64,000 nucleotides of DNA, from NCBI GenBank assembly GCA_016647705.1, contig CM028340.1:8867001-8931000 (forward strand). The letters are read 5' to 3'. Within the stretch, counting starts at the first letter, position 1. The number at the start of each line of letters is the position of its first letter. The translations under genes and the position numbers were made by a program. Source of the DNA: Eucommia ulmoides (lineage: Eukaryota > Streptophyta > Magnoliopsida > Garryales > Eucommiaceae). The notes beneath the pieces were generated by a model, which saw only the letters and a program-made list of their open reading frames with translations, was not told the origin of the DNA and made no database searches. This document shows positions 33,864 to 44,859 of the stretch, in pieces.

Positions 33864-34824
33864 ATCTTTTCTAAATACTTTAAATATTCCAATTAATTTG
33901 AGAGGATTTGATGAAATACCTAAGAAAAAAATTTTTGCATAAAAATTTCACATTCTCACTTCTCAATCGGTTGAGTCAATTTATATTTTGTGCATTTAAG
34001 TTTTGTATATAAACTTTATTAACTCATTTTTATTATTTATTATTTTTTTAAGGTCCTCTATAAAATAGTTGGGTGCATGACATGTGACTGATTGCCTTAA
34101 AAAAATTATGATAGAGATATTAATTTGAACTGAAGTGAGATCATTATGAAACTTTAAGGTGTGATATACTCAAATGCAAACTATAAGGACCAAAGTGAAA
34201 TAATGGTCAAACTTCGGAATGCAAAGTGTCAAAACGCCAAAGAATAAAAAGAGGAAATGCGAAGTGAAAATTTCACTTAAATCATTGAAGGATGAACCTT
34301 ACTAGCTTATATGAGCATGGATACCGACATGGCCCACCAAAGCCGTTTAAGAAGACAAGATCAAACATTGTTGTACAATCTTGTCTTAACTCAGGGCAAA
34401 AATTATTTTTGACCCTCTAATTATTGGTTTATTTCTACATGGCCCAATAAATTTATGCCCTTTGCTCCTACCATTTATAGAAAAATAAAAAATAAAAAAT
34501 AAAAGAGAGGGCAAGAGTAGTGGCTAATCGGATGGGTGGTGACTTAAAATCTCTTTGAATTTTCTTTTCTTCATTTAAAAATTACTAAAAATAACTGTAC
34601 ATGTTTTAACTTGCAAGTCCTTTACAAACTAAATTCCACTAATTTATTCAAAAATTTAACTGACTGCAAAATACTGTTGCTACAGAAAATAAATAAATAA
34701 CGAATTTATCAAAAAAAAAAATCATTTAGCTCCAATAAATACATAGAGTTGAAAATCAAAAGATAAAAGATGCACTAATATGTGACATCCAAACACTATT
34801 CAATTGGAAAAAACAAAAAAAAAT

Positions 34825-35010
34825 AACTGTTTGAAAATAATTTTCTTGTCAACTAGAGTTCGACTCTTATAAAGGACACTGTAAGAATTGAATCTTGAAT
34901 TTAATCATGAATGCATAAGGTCGATGTGAGAGAATACACCTTTAACATGTCCGGAAATGTGATTAGTCAAGGTACATGTAAGGTAGTCCGGACATATCTT
35001 ACCCTTTAAT
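34825..35010 (+). mobile_element. SINE (tRNA-type) in block B
   Basis: The B-box-like 'gagttcgactc' at 34856-34866 is followed by a body with 'gtgattagtcaaggtacatg…agtccggacata', the 'attagtcgaggt.cg.gtaag.tggcc.ggacac' wording of Au-like plant SINEs. Its 3' end was not delimited. A related copy lies at 52950-53125. Confidence 0.55.
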
Positions 35011-35088
35011 AAAATATATATATCTACACACACATTACATTCATACACAAACAAGTGCCAAGCAATATGTTTGAAAAATAACTTTCTA

Positions 35089-35334
35089 TTAGGAAACCAG
35101 AGCATCAAAAGTGTCGATATCGATATGGAGTTGAGGCAAGTTGGTAGAAGTGGCTGCGAGTGGTGGATTTTCCGGCAACGAAGATGGTGGGGAGTTGTTG
35201 CGGGCAGCTTGAGGGTCTTGTTGGCAAGGACTATTGGTATTGGGCTTCTTAATGCACTTTTGGTGAAGAAATTGGTAAACCAAAATGACCAAAATCAAGC
35301 CAATTGAGAGTGATCCAATGAACTCCACTTTCAT
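35089..35334 (-). CDS. Small single-pass membrane protein, 81 aa (copy B)
   Basis: The start is ATG at 35332-35334; the six-codon extension of copy A lacks its ATG here (ACG). The protein has a membrane segment at about residues 4-22 (EFIGSLSIGLILVILVYQFL), three residues longer than copy A through a 9-base in-frame insertion. A Pro/Asn/Ser-rich tail ends LPQLHIDIDTFDALVS. Promoter (TATA 35437-35446), leader, membrane segment and C-terminal LPQLHIDI are conserved with copy A; the tail middle differs mostly by substitutions. Function is unknown; selection for the protein is inferred from frame conservation, not measured. Confidence 0.55.
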   Translation of the reverse strand: MKVEFIGSLSIGLILVILVYQFLHQKCIKKPNTNSPCQQDPQAARNNSPPSSLPENPPLAATSTNLPQLHIDIDTFDALVS

Positions 35335-35436
35335 ATTAACCACAATCTCCGTCTCTTTCAGAATTAACTAAAACAAAAACAGAAGAGTTGGAAGTGCTAT
35401 TTTGTTGAGTGTGTTGTTCTTCGAAGGATGAATAAG

Positions 35437-35446
35437 ATTATATAGA
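35437..35446 (-). promoter_or_regulatory. TATA box of copy B
   Basis: TCTATATAAT on the minus strand, about 100 nt before the ATG, at the position equivalent to 2636-2645 in copy A. Confidence 0.5.
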
Positions 35447-35716
35447 TACTAGTAAGGAGAAGATTCCTGGAAACAGCTGCTTTTGTGAGTTCCGCACCGT
35501 GTCTTGACTTTGGATAACCACATGGCCTCGACACTCCAAAGCCGGTTTCTAATGCGGTGTGTGTCAATATAGCCATCCTAAATTTTTGTCGTCGGTCTTG
35601 CCCCCACATAGCCAAATAAAGACGGTAATATGGTGGGGTAGGTGATAAATGGCCGTCTTAAGGTTTTGTTTTGATTGTAACAATTTTTAAAGTACTAATT
35701 TTTATTTTGTATATTG

Positions 35717-36581
35717 ATTTTTGTTAAGATAATAATGAATCACTATGATTCATTCACCAACTTCTCAATTATCTTAATATGGTGTTAAGAACAAATATTT
35801 CTTACACTTGTTCTTCCTAAAATTTTTGCAACCCAAAAGCTTCCGCCGCCGCCACTGCCCTTATTCTCTAGAGACTTCCATCGCTACTGTAGGCTTTATC
35901 CCTTCTCTACTATCAACAACCACCACACCACCGTCTTCGTCTTGCAGAGACGAACACAACGCTATCAAAATCACCGCCACTGGAGATCACACGTGCCCTC
36001 ACGCGCCTTCAACAGCCTGCAGTACCACCATTCTTCGCCGTCTCGGATTTTGGGATCTATAGCCTCAACCAAGGCTCCAAATCCAACTCACGATATACCA
36101 TTGGAACCGTTTCGACAAAACGATTCCAATGATGCAAAAATCATTCCATTCCGACCCCGAACGTGCCCTCATGTATGGTCCAAAGGTTCGGCTCCCTATT
36201 TACGTTAGATCCACATGCCTTGTTTTCAGACCAGTTGTGCCATGTCAACCCTAAACCAAGTCAATAGCCCAGTCAGCGCCTAAGCAGTGCCCACGTCATC
36301 GCCACCTAAGTGCCTCGTCATCGCCACCTCAGCGCCACGTCAGCCCCACGTCAACGCCACTCAACCTTTCAACTGCCATGTAACTAGTTTGGCTAAAGTA
36401 ATTTTCTTTAACCGGTTCAGGCATTTTTAGACTTTTTTTTTTGCAAAGTTGGACCAATTCCTATGGTTTTTAACGTTCGGAATCTGTTTTCTGCCTCCAT
36501 TTTGTGATTTGAGGCTCAGAGAATATACTTCCCTTTATATTTTTGCGGTTTCTACATCGGTTCACCTCCTTCTTTGTGCCT
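35717..36581 (+). mobile_element. Ty1-copia 5' end: short LTR-like start and leader
   Basis: It begins where block B homology breaks. 'ttaagataat…attatcttaa' (35718-35778) is an inverted pair, followed by 'atggtgttaagaac', a plausible decayed primer site. A long untranslated leader leads to gag. 36280-36365 is a short repeat of 'cgccacctcagcgccacgtc'-type units. The exact LTR length cannot be determined because the 3' LTR is gone. Confidence 0.4.
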
Positions 36582-37425
36582 ATGGCTGAATTGGACTTAC
36601 CCCGAGTTATCACTACTATTCTGGATGAATCTAATTATGTTGTGTGGGCTCAAGAAATGTCTGATTTTCTCTGTGGCCTAAAATTGTGGCGTTATGTGAC
36701 TGGAGATATTACTGAACTCAAGAAAAAAGATGACGAAGATGCTGATAAATACATTGACCGTCTAGAGGACTGGGATAGAAAAAATCACCATATTCTCACA
36801 TGGTTCCGTGCCACCATTATCCCAGAGATCAAACTTCAATTTGGTACACTCTATACAGCTAAAGAAACTTGGGATCTTCTCCAGCAATACTACACCAGGG
36901 CAGATCTTTCAAATCGGTATCGTCTTCTTTCCATTCTTCATAACATGCGCTAAAAACTTGGGCAATCTATTAACACTTTACTATCTCACATGACTGCCAT
37001 GTGGAATCAGTTAGCTCTCACTGAGTTAACCTGGGAATGCACAAAAGCCGCTGATGTTCATGGAAAATACCGAACTGAGACACGCATTATGCAATTTCTG
37101 ATGGGCTTGAGAGAGGAATTTGAACTTATATGAGCTTCAATTCTACATCGGGGCGCGATACATTCCCTAAACAACATCCTTTGTGATCTACTTAGTGAGG
37201 AAACTCGTCTTTCCATATTACAAGGATCTCATACAAATATTGTCGTTGCAGCACCAGTTGCTCCTGAACCACCAATTGCTCTTGCCACACCAGCTGCCAA
37301 GGCCAACCCATCCTAGATGCCCTTATAATGCAGGTGTTGTCATTCACAAATGCATAACTTGCTCAAATGTTCTTCCCACCTGTGTAAAGTTTGCAGAGAA
37401 CTAGGCCACTACCTTGGAGACTGTC
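36582..37425 (+). pseudogene. Ty1-copia gag (UBN2-type) with zinc knuckle
   Basis: It starts MAELDLPRVITTILDESNYV, with W at the usual 'Y..W...M' position, and a helical core (LKLWRYVTGDI…DWDRKNHHILTWF…YTAKETWDLLQQYY). An in-frame stop at 36951 is followed by continuing homology (QSINTLLSHMTAMWNQL), another stop, then an intact knuckle CKVCRELGHYLGDC near 37380-37425 after a frame change. Non-functional. Confidence 0.8.
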
Positions 37426-37589
37426 CTAAACTTCCATCTGGAAATCAATCAAATGGGTTCTATATCGCTCTCGAGGCTCTCATAATCGGGCCTATTCCAA
37501 GCCAAGAAATGTTGCTGCTATAACCACTGATGCTACACCAACTTTATCTAGCTCTCCACCTGATTGGAGTGCTATCTGCACCGCGTTTA

Positions 37590-38020
37590 CTGAGGCTCTA
37601 AATAAAACTGGTAACAATATAGCCATGTTAGCTACATTAGGTACATCCCGATGGTATTTTGATTCTGCCTGTTGCAATTACATGACTTCTGATACCTCTA
37701 TTTTTTTTTTATCTAAAACTTATGATGAGTATGCACTTACTATTTACATTGCCAATGGATCAAATATGTTGGTTAGCCACATTGGACATGTTGATAGTTC
37801 TCATTTATCTCTCCCTGACACATATTTGGTCCCTAATCTTAAGCTTAATCTTATATTTGTTGGACAACTATGTGATCTTGAACTTGACTTGCATTTTTCT
37901 TCTACTGATTGTCGTGTGCAGGACCCTCAGACAGGAAAACTCCTTGGAACCGGCCGTAAAGTTGGATGCCTCTTTGAGCTCACTCACCTCAAAGTCCAAT
38001 TTTCACCATCACCAAACTAA
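37590..38020 (+). pseudogene. Copia protease and pre-integrase region
   Basis: The open segment reads WYFDSACCNYMTSDTSIFFL, the aspartic-protease region with D-S-A-C-C in place of DSGA, a variant found in several plant copia groups. It continues through IYIANGSNMLVSHIGHV to a GAG-pre-integrase motif (DPQTGKLLGTGRKVGCLFEL). Confidence 0.75.
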
Positions 38021-38149
38021 TCAGCTGCATCCATCCCAACATTCTCACCTGTGGAATTATAGCACTCTCAATTAGGTCAGACTTCATCCAGCCGTCTATG
38101 TTATCTTATTTCTAGTGGTTAATTAGGTTCCTTTCAGCATGAGTCTTTT

Positions 38150-38732
38150 CATTATATTCATTGTCAACTTGCAAAACAATCATTTTTACCTTTTAATGAA
38201 AGTCAGTCTGTTTCTATTGTACCTTTTGATTTAGTACATTCTGATGTTTTGTGGCTTTTTCCTCATACATCAATGGGTGGTGCTTGTTATTTTGTTATAT
38301 TTGTGGATGACTATTCTTGTTATACATGGTGGTTTCTTATGAAAAGCAAATCTGAACTATTTCAAATATATTCTGACTTTTCTTCTATGGTTCAAACTCA
38401 ATTCTCTCGGAATATCAAAATTATGCAATGAAATACAAAGACCGTGTCTTTCTAAACCTACTTCACAAAAATGGAACGCTTCCCCACCGTTCGTGCCCTA
38501 GAACCTCCGAACAAAATAGACGAGCTAAACGCAAACATAGACATATTCTTGATTCCGTTCGTGCTCTACTCATTTCGTTATCATGTCCTGAACGTTTATG
38601 AGGTGATGCTGTCTTAACCGCAGTATACACATCAATCGTGTCCCTTCTGCCACAATCCAGAAACAGTCCTCATTCGAAAGCTTTTTCGGTAAACCTCCTG
38701 ATTACTCTCAACTCGGAGTCTTTGGTTGCTCT
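38150..38732 (+). pseudogene. Copia integrase relic, internally deleted
   Basis: The integrase core starts (VPFDLVHSDVLWLFPH…YFVIFVDDYSCYTWWFLMKS), stops near 38431, and resumes 38470-38730 with readable pieces corresponding to the 'QQNG.AERKHRHIL' and 'LGVFGC' region in other frames. The stretch holding the second Asp and the Glu of the DDE triad is missing. The element ends at the TRIM LTR at 38733; RT, RNase H and 3' LTR are gone. Confidence 0.75.
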
Positions 38733-38840
38733 TGTTAGATTCTTGTCTCACATCGCTCATCTGAGAGTTCCCAAGCCACTATATAAATCAAAGAAGTTAC
38801 TACACTTAGTACCATATGCTTTTAAGTTGGAACCTCCTAA
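38733..38840 (+). mobile_element. TRIM 5' LTR, 108 bp
   Basis: TGTTAGATTCTTGTCTCACA … CCTCCTAA, followed by a perfect initiator-Met primer site TGGTATCAGAGC at 38843-38854. The partner LTR at 46127-46234 is also 108 bp. 'TGT…TGTCTCACATCG' at the start is common in plant TRIMs. Flanks (gctct / ccatt) do not match, so one flank was altered after insertion. Confidence 0.8.
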
Positions 38841-38907
38841 TATGGTATCAGAGCGAAGGTTATGGGTCTCTCATTCTCTCGTAGTCAAATCATCTATGCA
38901 AGCCGGG
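38841..38907 (+). mobile_element. TRIM internal part, left of nested insertion
   Basis: The PBS is followed by ~55 bases. 'tctctcattctctcgtagtc…gcaagccgg' resembles the right-hand internal piece 'tctcatcattcccttataatc…gcaagccgag' (46067-46110), so a ~45-bp repeat lay inside the original ~360-bp TRIM or was made at insertion. Confidence 0.6.
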
Positions 38908-39129
38908 TGATTGGTGTAGATTACCTATATCTTTCCAACCCAAATTTATTAGTGTTCGAGTACGTTTATAGTTATTTTTATTTATTTTAACATATTTTTA
39001 TTCTTTTTGTATTAAAACAGGTGCATGGGGTAAAAATGTATGAAATCGAAACATAAACGATCAATTCATATCAAGAACGGTCGGAGAACGGTAGAAAAAT
39101 GAGTAATGAGGCAAAAATCTAAAGAAAGC

Positions 39130-39333
39130 CCACCGCCTAGGCAGTGAAGATGCAGAGAAAACACATTTGGCTACTGACAGCCTACCGCCTAGGCGAAAAT
39201 CCAGCAAAATATTTTCCACAGCGACCGCTTTCTCCATCTCCTCGGCGAACCTTAATCGACAAACTCCACCGCCGCGGCGGTGGCCTCTGCATAGTGTTAA
39301 TATTTATTTTAGATATTTTGCCTATTTATACCC
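39130..39333 (+). promoter_or_regulatory. U3 palindromes and TATA box, solo LTR
   Basis: CACCGCCTAGGCAGTG, TACCGCCTAGGCGAA and CACCGCCGCGGCGGTGG precede 'cctatttatacccc' (39321-39333). Both CTAGG and GCGG cores are present. Confidence 0.45.
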
Positions 39334-40794
39334 CTTTCCTCCCTTCTCCATCACACCCTCCAGCCATTATAGCCCTTAAGGCTTAGGTTAGGATATAGAG
39401 AGAGTATGGGGAGTGCTCAAACATATCGGAAGGAGAAGATCAACACGTGGAGAAGGATAATCGTTCGGTGCATGGTTTTAGTGGCTAATCTTCGGATATC
39501 GGCTAAGTTCATCTGTTTTTCCTTTTATTTCTTGTCTTCAATATATGTTTGAGCATGTTTAGCCTAGTTTTAATTATATAAACGGCTATGGCCATAGGTT
39601 AAACGTGGATTATGTATGAGATTAATATCGTTTATAAAAACGTAGTTTTGGTTGAATTGTGTTTCTTTGATGATTGTTCTTCAATGATTAAGTGTGTTTA
39701 TCATATTGTTTGTTTATTATGCTTAGAATAATATATTGAGAATACGGGGTTTGACAAATTCCGGATTCAGATTAGAATAAACAAACGCCACAATCCGATA
39801 ATCCGGTCAGGGTTAGGATTGTGGACAATCAATGACGTTAGGGCAAGACTCACGTGACCTAGGGTCGTTAAGATGTTGAGGGGGGACTTCTTAATTGACT
39901 CGAAGTCATGTATTCCCTCGTCTTACACTCGAGAAAGGTGACGGTAGAGTTTTAGAACTGAGATTATCGATAGGGTAAACAAAACGCAAGAAATCAATAA
40001 CGTTGGGGCGAGACTCACATAACCTAGAGTCGTTAAGACGTTGAGGGAGACTTCTTCGTTGACACGAAATCACGTTATATCCCTCGTCTTACACTTGGGA
40101 GAGGTGGCAAGAGAGTTTACGAACTGAGATTTTGTGTGCAATTAATGAGGTTAGGGCAAGACTCACACAACCTAGGGTCGTTAAGACATTGAAGGGGACT
40201 TCTTCGTTGACACGAAATTGCGTTGTATCCCGCGTCTTACACTCGAGAGAGGTGGCAGAGGAGTTTTAGATACCGAGATTGTCAAATAGGTCGAACACCA
40301 TTATTGTAAACTAAACGAAATCAAAACGCGTTTAAGTAAATAAAGATAATACCTAGATAATCCATCACATAACTATCTCGTATTAGTAATTAGTATAGTT
40401 AAAGTAGTATTTTAGTATTAGTATTAATTAATTAAATTTCATTTTTGTCGCCTAGATAAAGTCGGATTATGACAATCGCGGTACTCGATAGTAATCTCAA
40501 CCAATCCCTATAGATACGATACTCGACCGAAAGGTCCACTATACTAAAACTTGATCCGTACGCTTGATAGGTGTAAATTACCTACGTATTTCAAATTCGA
40601 ATTTATTAGTTTTCAAGTACGTTTATAGTTATTTTTATGTGTTTTAATTAGTTTTCATACTTTTTGTATAAATTAGGTGTATGGGGTATAAAGATAGGAA
40701 ACTAGAGCGAAAATGATAAGATCGAACCAAAGTGAGTCGAAGTTACGGTGGAAAAACAAGCTCGGAGGCTAAAATATGAAATAGGCCCATCGAC

Positions 40795-41066
40795 TAGGCG
40801 GTGAAGAAGTTGAGAAAAGAGCAAAATGTTACTGATGGACGACCACCTAGGCGGCGAAAATCCAGCAGAAAACGAAGATGGGCTACTGACAGCCGCTCAC
40901 CTAGGCGGAGAAATCCACCGCCTAGGCGAAAATCCAACAGAATGTTCTTCCACGTCCACGGCCTACTTTCCCGCCTAGGCGATCAACCGAACCAACCTAA
41001 CTTCCCCTAGGCGAAAATCCCTTACATAGTCTTGAGATATTTTTAGGATATTTTGGCTATAAATAC
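40795..41066 (+). promoter_or_regulatory. U3 palindromes and TATA box, L5 5' LTR
   Basis: About seven motifs of the CACCTAGGCGG / CCGCCTAGGCG type precede GCTATAAATACCC at about 41056-41068. Spacers repeat the words 'aaaatccagcagaa' / 'aaaatccaacagaa', so the unit is roughly 35-50 bp. Confidence 0.5.
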
Positions 41067-42220
41067 CCTCTCTCCTCCCCCTTCTTCGCTCTCTCTCTTG
41101 CTCTCTTGTATTTTTGAGCCCCTTAGTCTATATCTAAGGGTATATTTAGGAGTTTTAGAGGTGGAGCTCACATCCTGAAGTGGAGAAGACGGTGAATCGA
41201 TCGTTGAGCGTTCTTAGCGGTTTATCTTCGGACGAGGCTAAGTTCTTCGATTGTTTTTCCTAATTTCTTCATCTTAGAATCATGTGAGCATGTTTATCTC
41301 GATTTATATGTTTATGTAGCTATGGACACGAGTTAAATATGGATTGTAGTATTTATAAATATGTTTGTTTGGATGATTTCGGTGTTGCGTTTATGTTTGT
41401 TCTTCATAGTTTGATTGTGTTTATCGTATTGTTTGTTTATTATGCTTAGAATGGTAAATGGAGAATACAGGGTTTTGAAAAACCCTAGATTCGGATTAGG
41501 GTACACAGAAGCCATGATTCTATAACCCGATCGGGGTTTGAATCATGGACAATCGATGACGTTGGGGTAAGACTCACGCAACCTAGGGTAATTAAGACGT
41601 TGAGTGAGACTTCTTTGTTGACACGAAGTTGCATTATATCATTTGTCTTACACTAGGGAGAGGTGGCGATGGAGTTTTAAAACGGAGATTATCGATAGGG
41701 TAAATACAACGCAACAATCCAATAACCTGGGAAGGAGGTGGATTGTGTGCAATCAATGACGCTGGGCGAGACTCACGTGACCTAGGGTCGTTAAGACATT
41801 TAGGGGGACTTCTTCATTGACTCGAAGTCATGTATTCTCCTATCTTTCACTCGGGAGAGGTGGTGGTGGAGTTTACATACCGAGGTTGTCAAATAGGTTG
41901 AACAACATAAACGTGAGTAAATCATAATCGAACACGTATTTGTAAACACGTTAATCCCTAGGCAATTCTTCACCCTAAAACATATTAACATATTAGTGTA
42001 GTTAATTTAGGTTATATTAGTATTAGTTTAATTAATTAAATACATTTATTTTTCGCCTAGATAAAATTAGGTCATGACAAACGCGGTATTCGATAGTAAC
42101 GACACCAATCCCTGTGGATACGATAACCCGATCTTAACGATCACACTATACTAAAACTTTGACCTCATACACTTGCGAGTAGTCATATACGCGAAGGAGA
42201 GTAGAATCCTTTGGTGTACA

Positions 42221-42437
42221 AGTTTTTGGCGCCGTTGTCGAGGATTGTTTTGATGTTATTGTCGGAGAAACGTGGTAACGGCCGGAGACTTAAGTTTTAG
42301 ATAGGACAAGCAAGTGTATCGTATTCTAGTCCCGTCAACGCACCAAGTTTTTGGCGCCATTGCTGGGGATTGGTCGTTAGGCGAATTCAGTTCTAGGCGA
42401 TAGCTACTAAGTTTTTGGTAACGATTGTCGGGCATTG
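42221..42437 (+). other. Three successive primer-binding-site-like copies
   Basis: AGTTTTTGGCGCCGTTGTCG (42221), AGTTTTTGGCGCCATTGCTG (42345) and AGTTTTTGGTAACGATTGTC (42410) each resemble the complement of the 3' end of plant tRNA-Asp. The first abuts the 5' LTR and is the expected functional site; the second and third are diverged tandem copies. Confidence 0.6.
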
Positions 42438-44524
42438 ATTTGTTGTTATTATCGATATTGTGTATAAATGACTTAATTTTACTTTAGGCATTTCTTTGTA
42501 TATAATTTTTGTTTGTAGTTTTGTTATTGTTTCCCATGCAGGGTACTTGGCAATGTTAGATTGACGGGTATTGATGCATCCCTTTTGACGGGAGTCCAAA
42601 TCGCTTTAAGTTTCTTGGCCAAGCACATAAGCCGGTGAGGCGTTTCGTTGAGAGATTGAACCATCCAAAGCAAAACCTCGCCAATCTTTAGGGCATTCTG
42701 AAAATGTCAGGCCGAGAAAATTAAACCACGCGCTTCTTGGGAGGCAACCCAAGGTCAAATAAGTTAAATCCGTCACATCCAACTGGAATCGGAGGCGAGA
42801 TCCTCTCGCCTCCTAGGTAAGTGTTCTAAACACCCTTCATCAGCATGCTTTAATTTCATATATGTTGAGAATGATGATTGGGTTCGCTAAGGACACTGTC
42901 CACTTTGAGTTTGGCGGTGATGTGTAGTATGTAGTATTATTAGTTTATGTGTTATTGTTTTTCCGTATTGCATGTGTGTTTAGGTTGGAATGTGTTTATG
43001 TTTTTGTGTTATTATTTATATGTTGAGTTTTGTATTCATCTGGGCTATTACCTGATGATGAGATTACCCCTGGTTACTTTTGAAGTCAAGGGTAATACAC
43101 ATGCATGTGTGATTCTGTGTGCTTGACTATGTGTTTTGATCAAAATTATTGTAGATCCTAATTTGCACGGACACATAGACTCAACGTATTTTTATTCAAT
43201 TGATTTGAGGATGATTATCGATTAACCAAATTCATGACACATTAAGGATTCTAGAACTTGATTGAGGGGAAGCTTGAGGCGAAATCCTAGGTGAGGTAGT
43301 TCAGGAGACGTGATTTAGGCATTCGTTTTGTCGCTTGAACCTTTTTAAACCTACCCTGATACATGTTTATCCCTCGTTACCCTGTCGAAACCTAAATGCA
43401 AATTCAATTCAGAACAAACTAATACCATGGCTAGTGGATCTTTTTCCAAATCTAAATCGCTGAATTTAAAGGCACATTTGAGTGAATCAAGTTAGCCGTT
43501 GCAAAGGTTTCTTGATGTGAGTGGTTGGGTTTAGGGAGAACTTCTAATTGGTTCGGTATTTGAGTACTCACTTATCGGTTTTCATTTTTATTTCACACAC
43601 CCATTCAATTGTAATAATCAAATAAGTTTGGAGGTGTGTTCATTGAAAAGAAAAGGAAAAAAAAAATCAAATGTAAATACGGTTTTTATTTCCGTTTCTT
43701 TTGACAAGTGAGTACGTCGGTCTTAAATGCATTTTCGGGATTGTTTCCAATCTTTCTATGGCGGTTCGAGAGTGAATGTGCCAAAGCGTTGAGCCTTGGG
43801 TAACGTTAAGTTAACAATGTTAACCCGTTTTCTATTCCAAATTACCCTTGGCCAAATATACCAAAACTGAACCAATTCCTAATGATCTTCATGAACTACT
43901 AAACCTACATTAGTGGAGAGTGGACCCCAATCAAGCCTATGGAAATCCTAGTCCTTTACAGTCTAAGTCATGAATTTTGTTGAGGGATAATCCAATCCGA
44001 TCGTTGTATAGCCATATTATTGAGTCTCGTACTAACACATTTACAGGATTTAGAATAGCGTTCACCATTATTGCATGTTGAAAATCTAGAACATTACATG
44101 TTGTGTGTTACTGCCTGAAATCGATATAACTAGTGATTGTTGAGGGCAAAAATAAATAGGCCGTTAGAATAATTTAAAACTCGCATGGTGTTATGTTTAG
44201 ATTGTTTTTAGGTTGTTTGTTATTTATTTCAGTTTGTTTTATTTTACATTTTAGTGTGTGTGTTTGGCTCGAGGACTAGCCCAATTCTGAGTTTGGGGGT
44301 ATTTGATAAGTGTAAATTACCTACGTATTTTCAATCCGATTTTGTTAGTTTTTGAGTACGTTTATAGTTATTTTTATGTGTTTTAATTAGTTTTCATACT
44401 TTTTGTATAAATCAGGTGTGTGGGACATAAAGATAGGAAACTGGAGGGAAAACGATGAGATCGAACCAAAGCGAGTCGAAGTTACGGTGGAAAAACAAGC
44501 TCGGAGGATAAAATATGAAACAGG

Positions 44525-44859
44525 CCCACCGCCTAGGCGTCTAGACCATTGCCTAGGCGGTGAAGAAAATGAGAAAAGAGCAAAATGTTACTGACGGACG
44601 ACCACTAAGGCGAAGATTCCTTTGCCTAGGCAGAAATCCAGCAGAAAACGAAGATGGGCTACTGATAGCCGCTCGCCTAGGTGGAGAAATCCGCCGCCTA
44701 GGCAAAAATCCAACAGAATGTTCTTCCACGTCCACTGCCTAGGCGATTAGCCGAACCGACCTAACTTCACCTAGGCGAAGTTTTTTCGCCTAGGTGGAAA
44801 TCCCCTGCATAGTCTTGAGATAATTTTAGATATTTTTAGGATATTTTGGCTATAAATAC
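44525..44859 (+). promoter_or_regulatory. U3 palindromes and TATA box, L5 3' LTR
   Basis: Eight or nine GCCTAGG-centred motifs occur in ~260 bases (e.g. ACCGCCTAGGCGTC, TGCCTAGGCGGT, CGCCTAGGTGG, CACCTAGGCGAAG), then GGCTATAAATACC at 44848-44860. Confidence 0.5.

Larger units (their letters stand above)
33890..35716. repeat. Duplicated block B
   Basis: Parallel to block A (650-2846, then 4619-4650) but without the PIF-like MITE and without the MULE foldback; both target sites are intact here. It ends at 35716, where a copia element begins, and resumes at 46235 on the far side of the nest. Confidence 0.75.

Noticed and set aside
38733..38840. Cassandra-type TRIM carrying 5S rRNA
   Set aside because: The 108-bp LTR contains no 5S-like A/IE/C box sequence that I can see.
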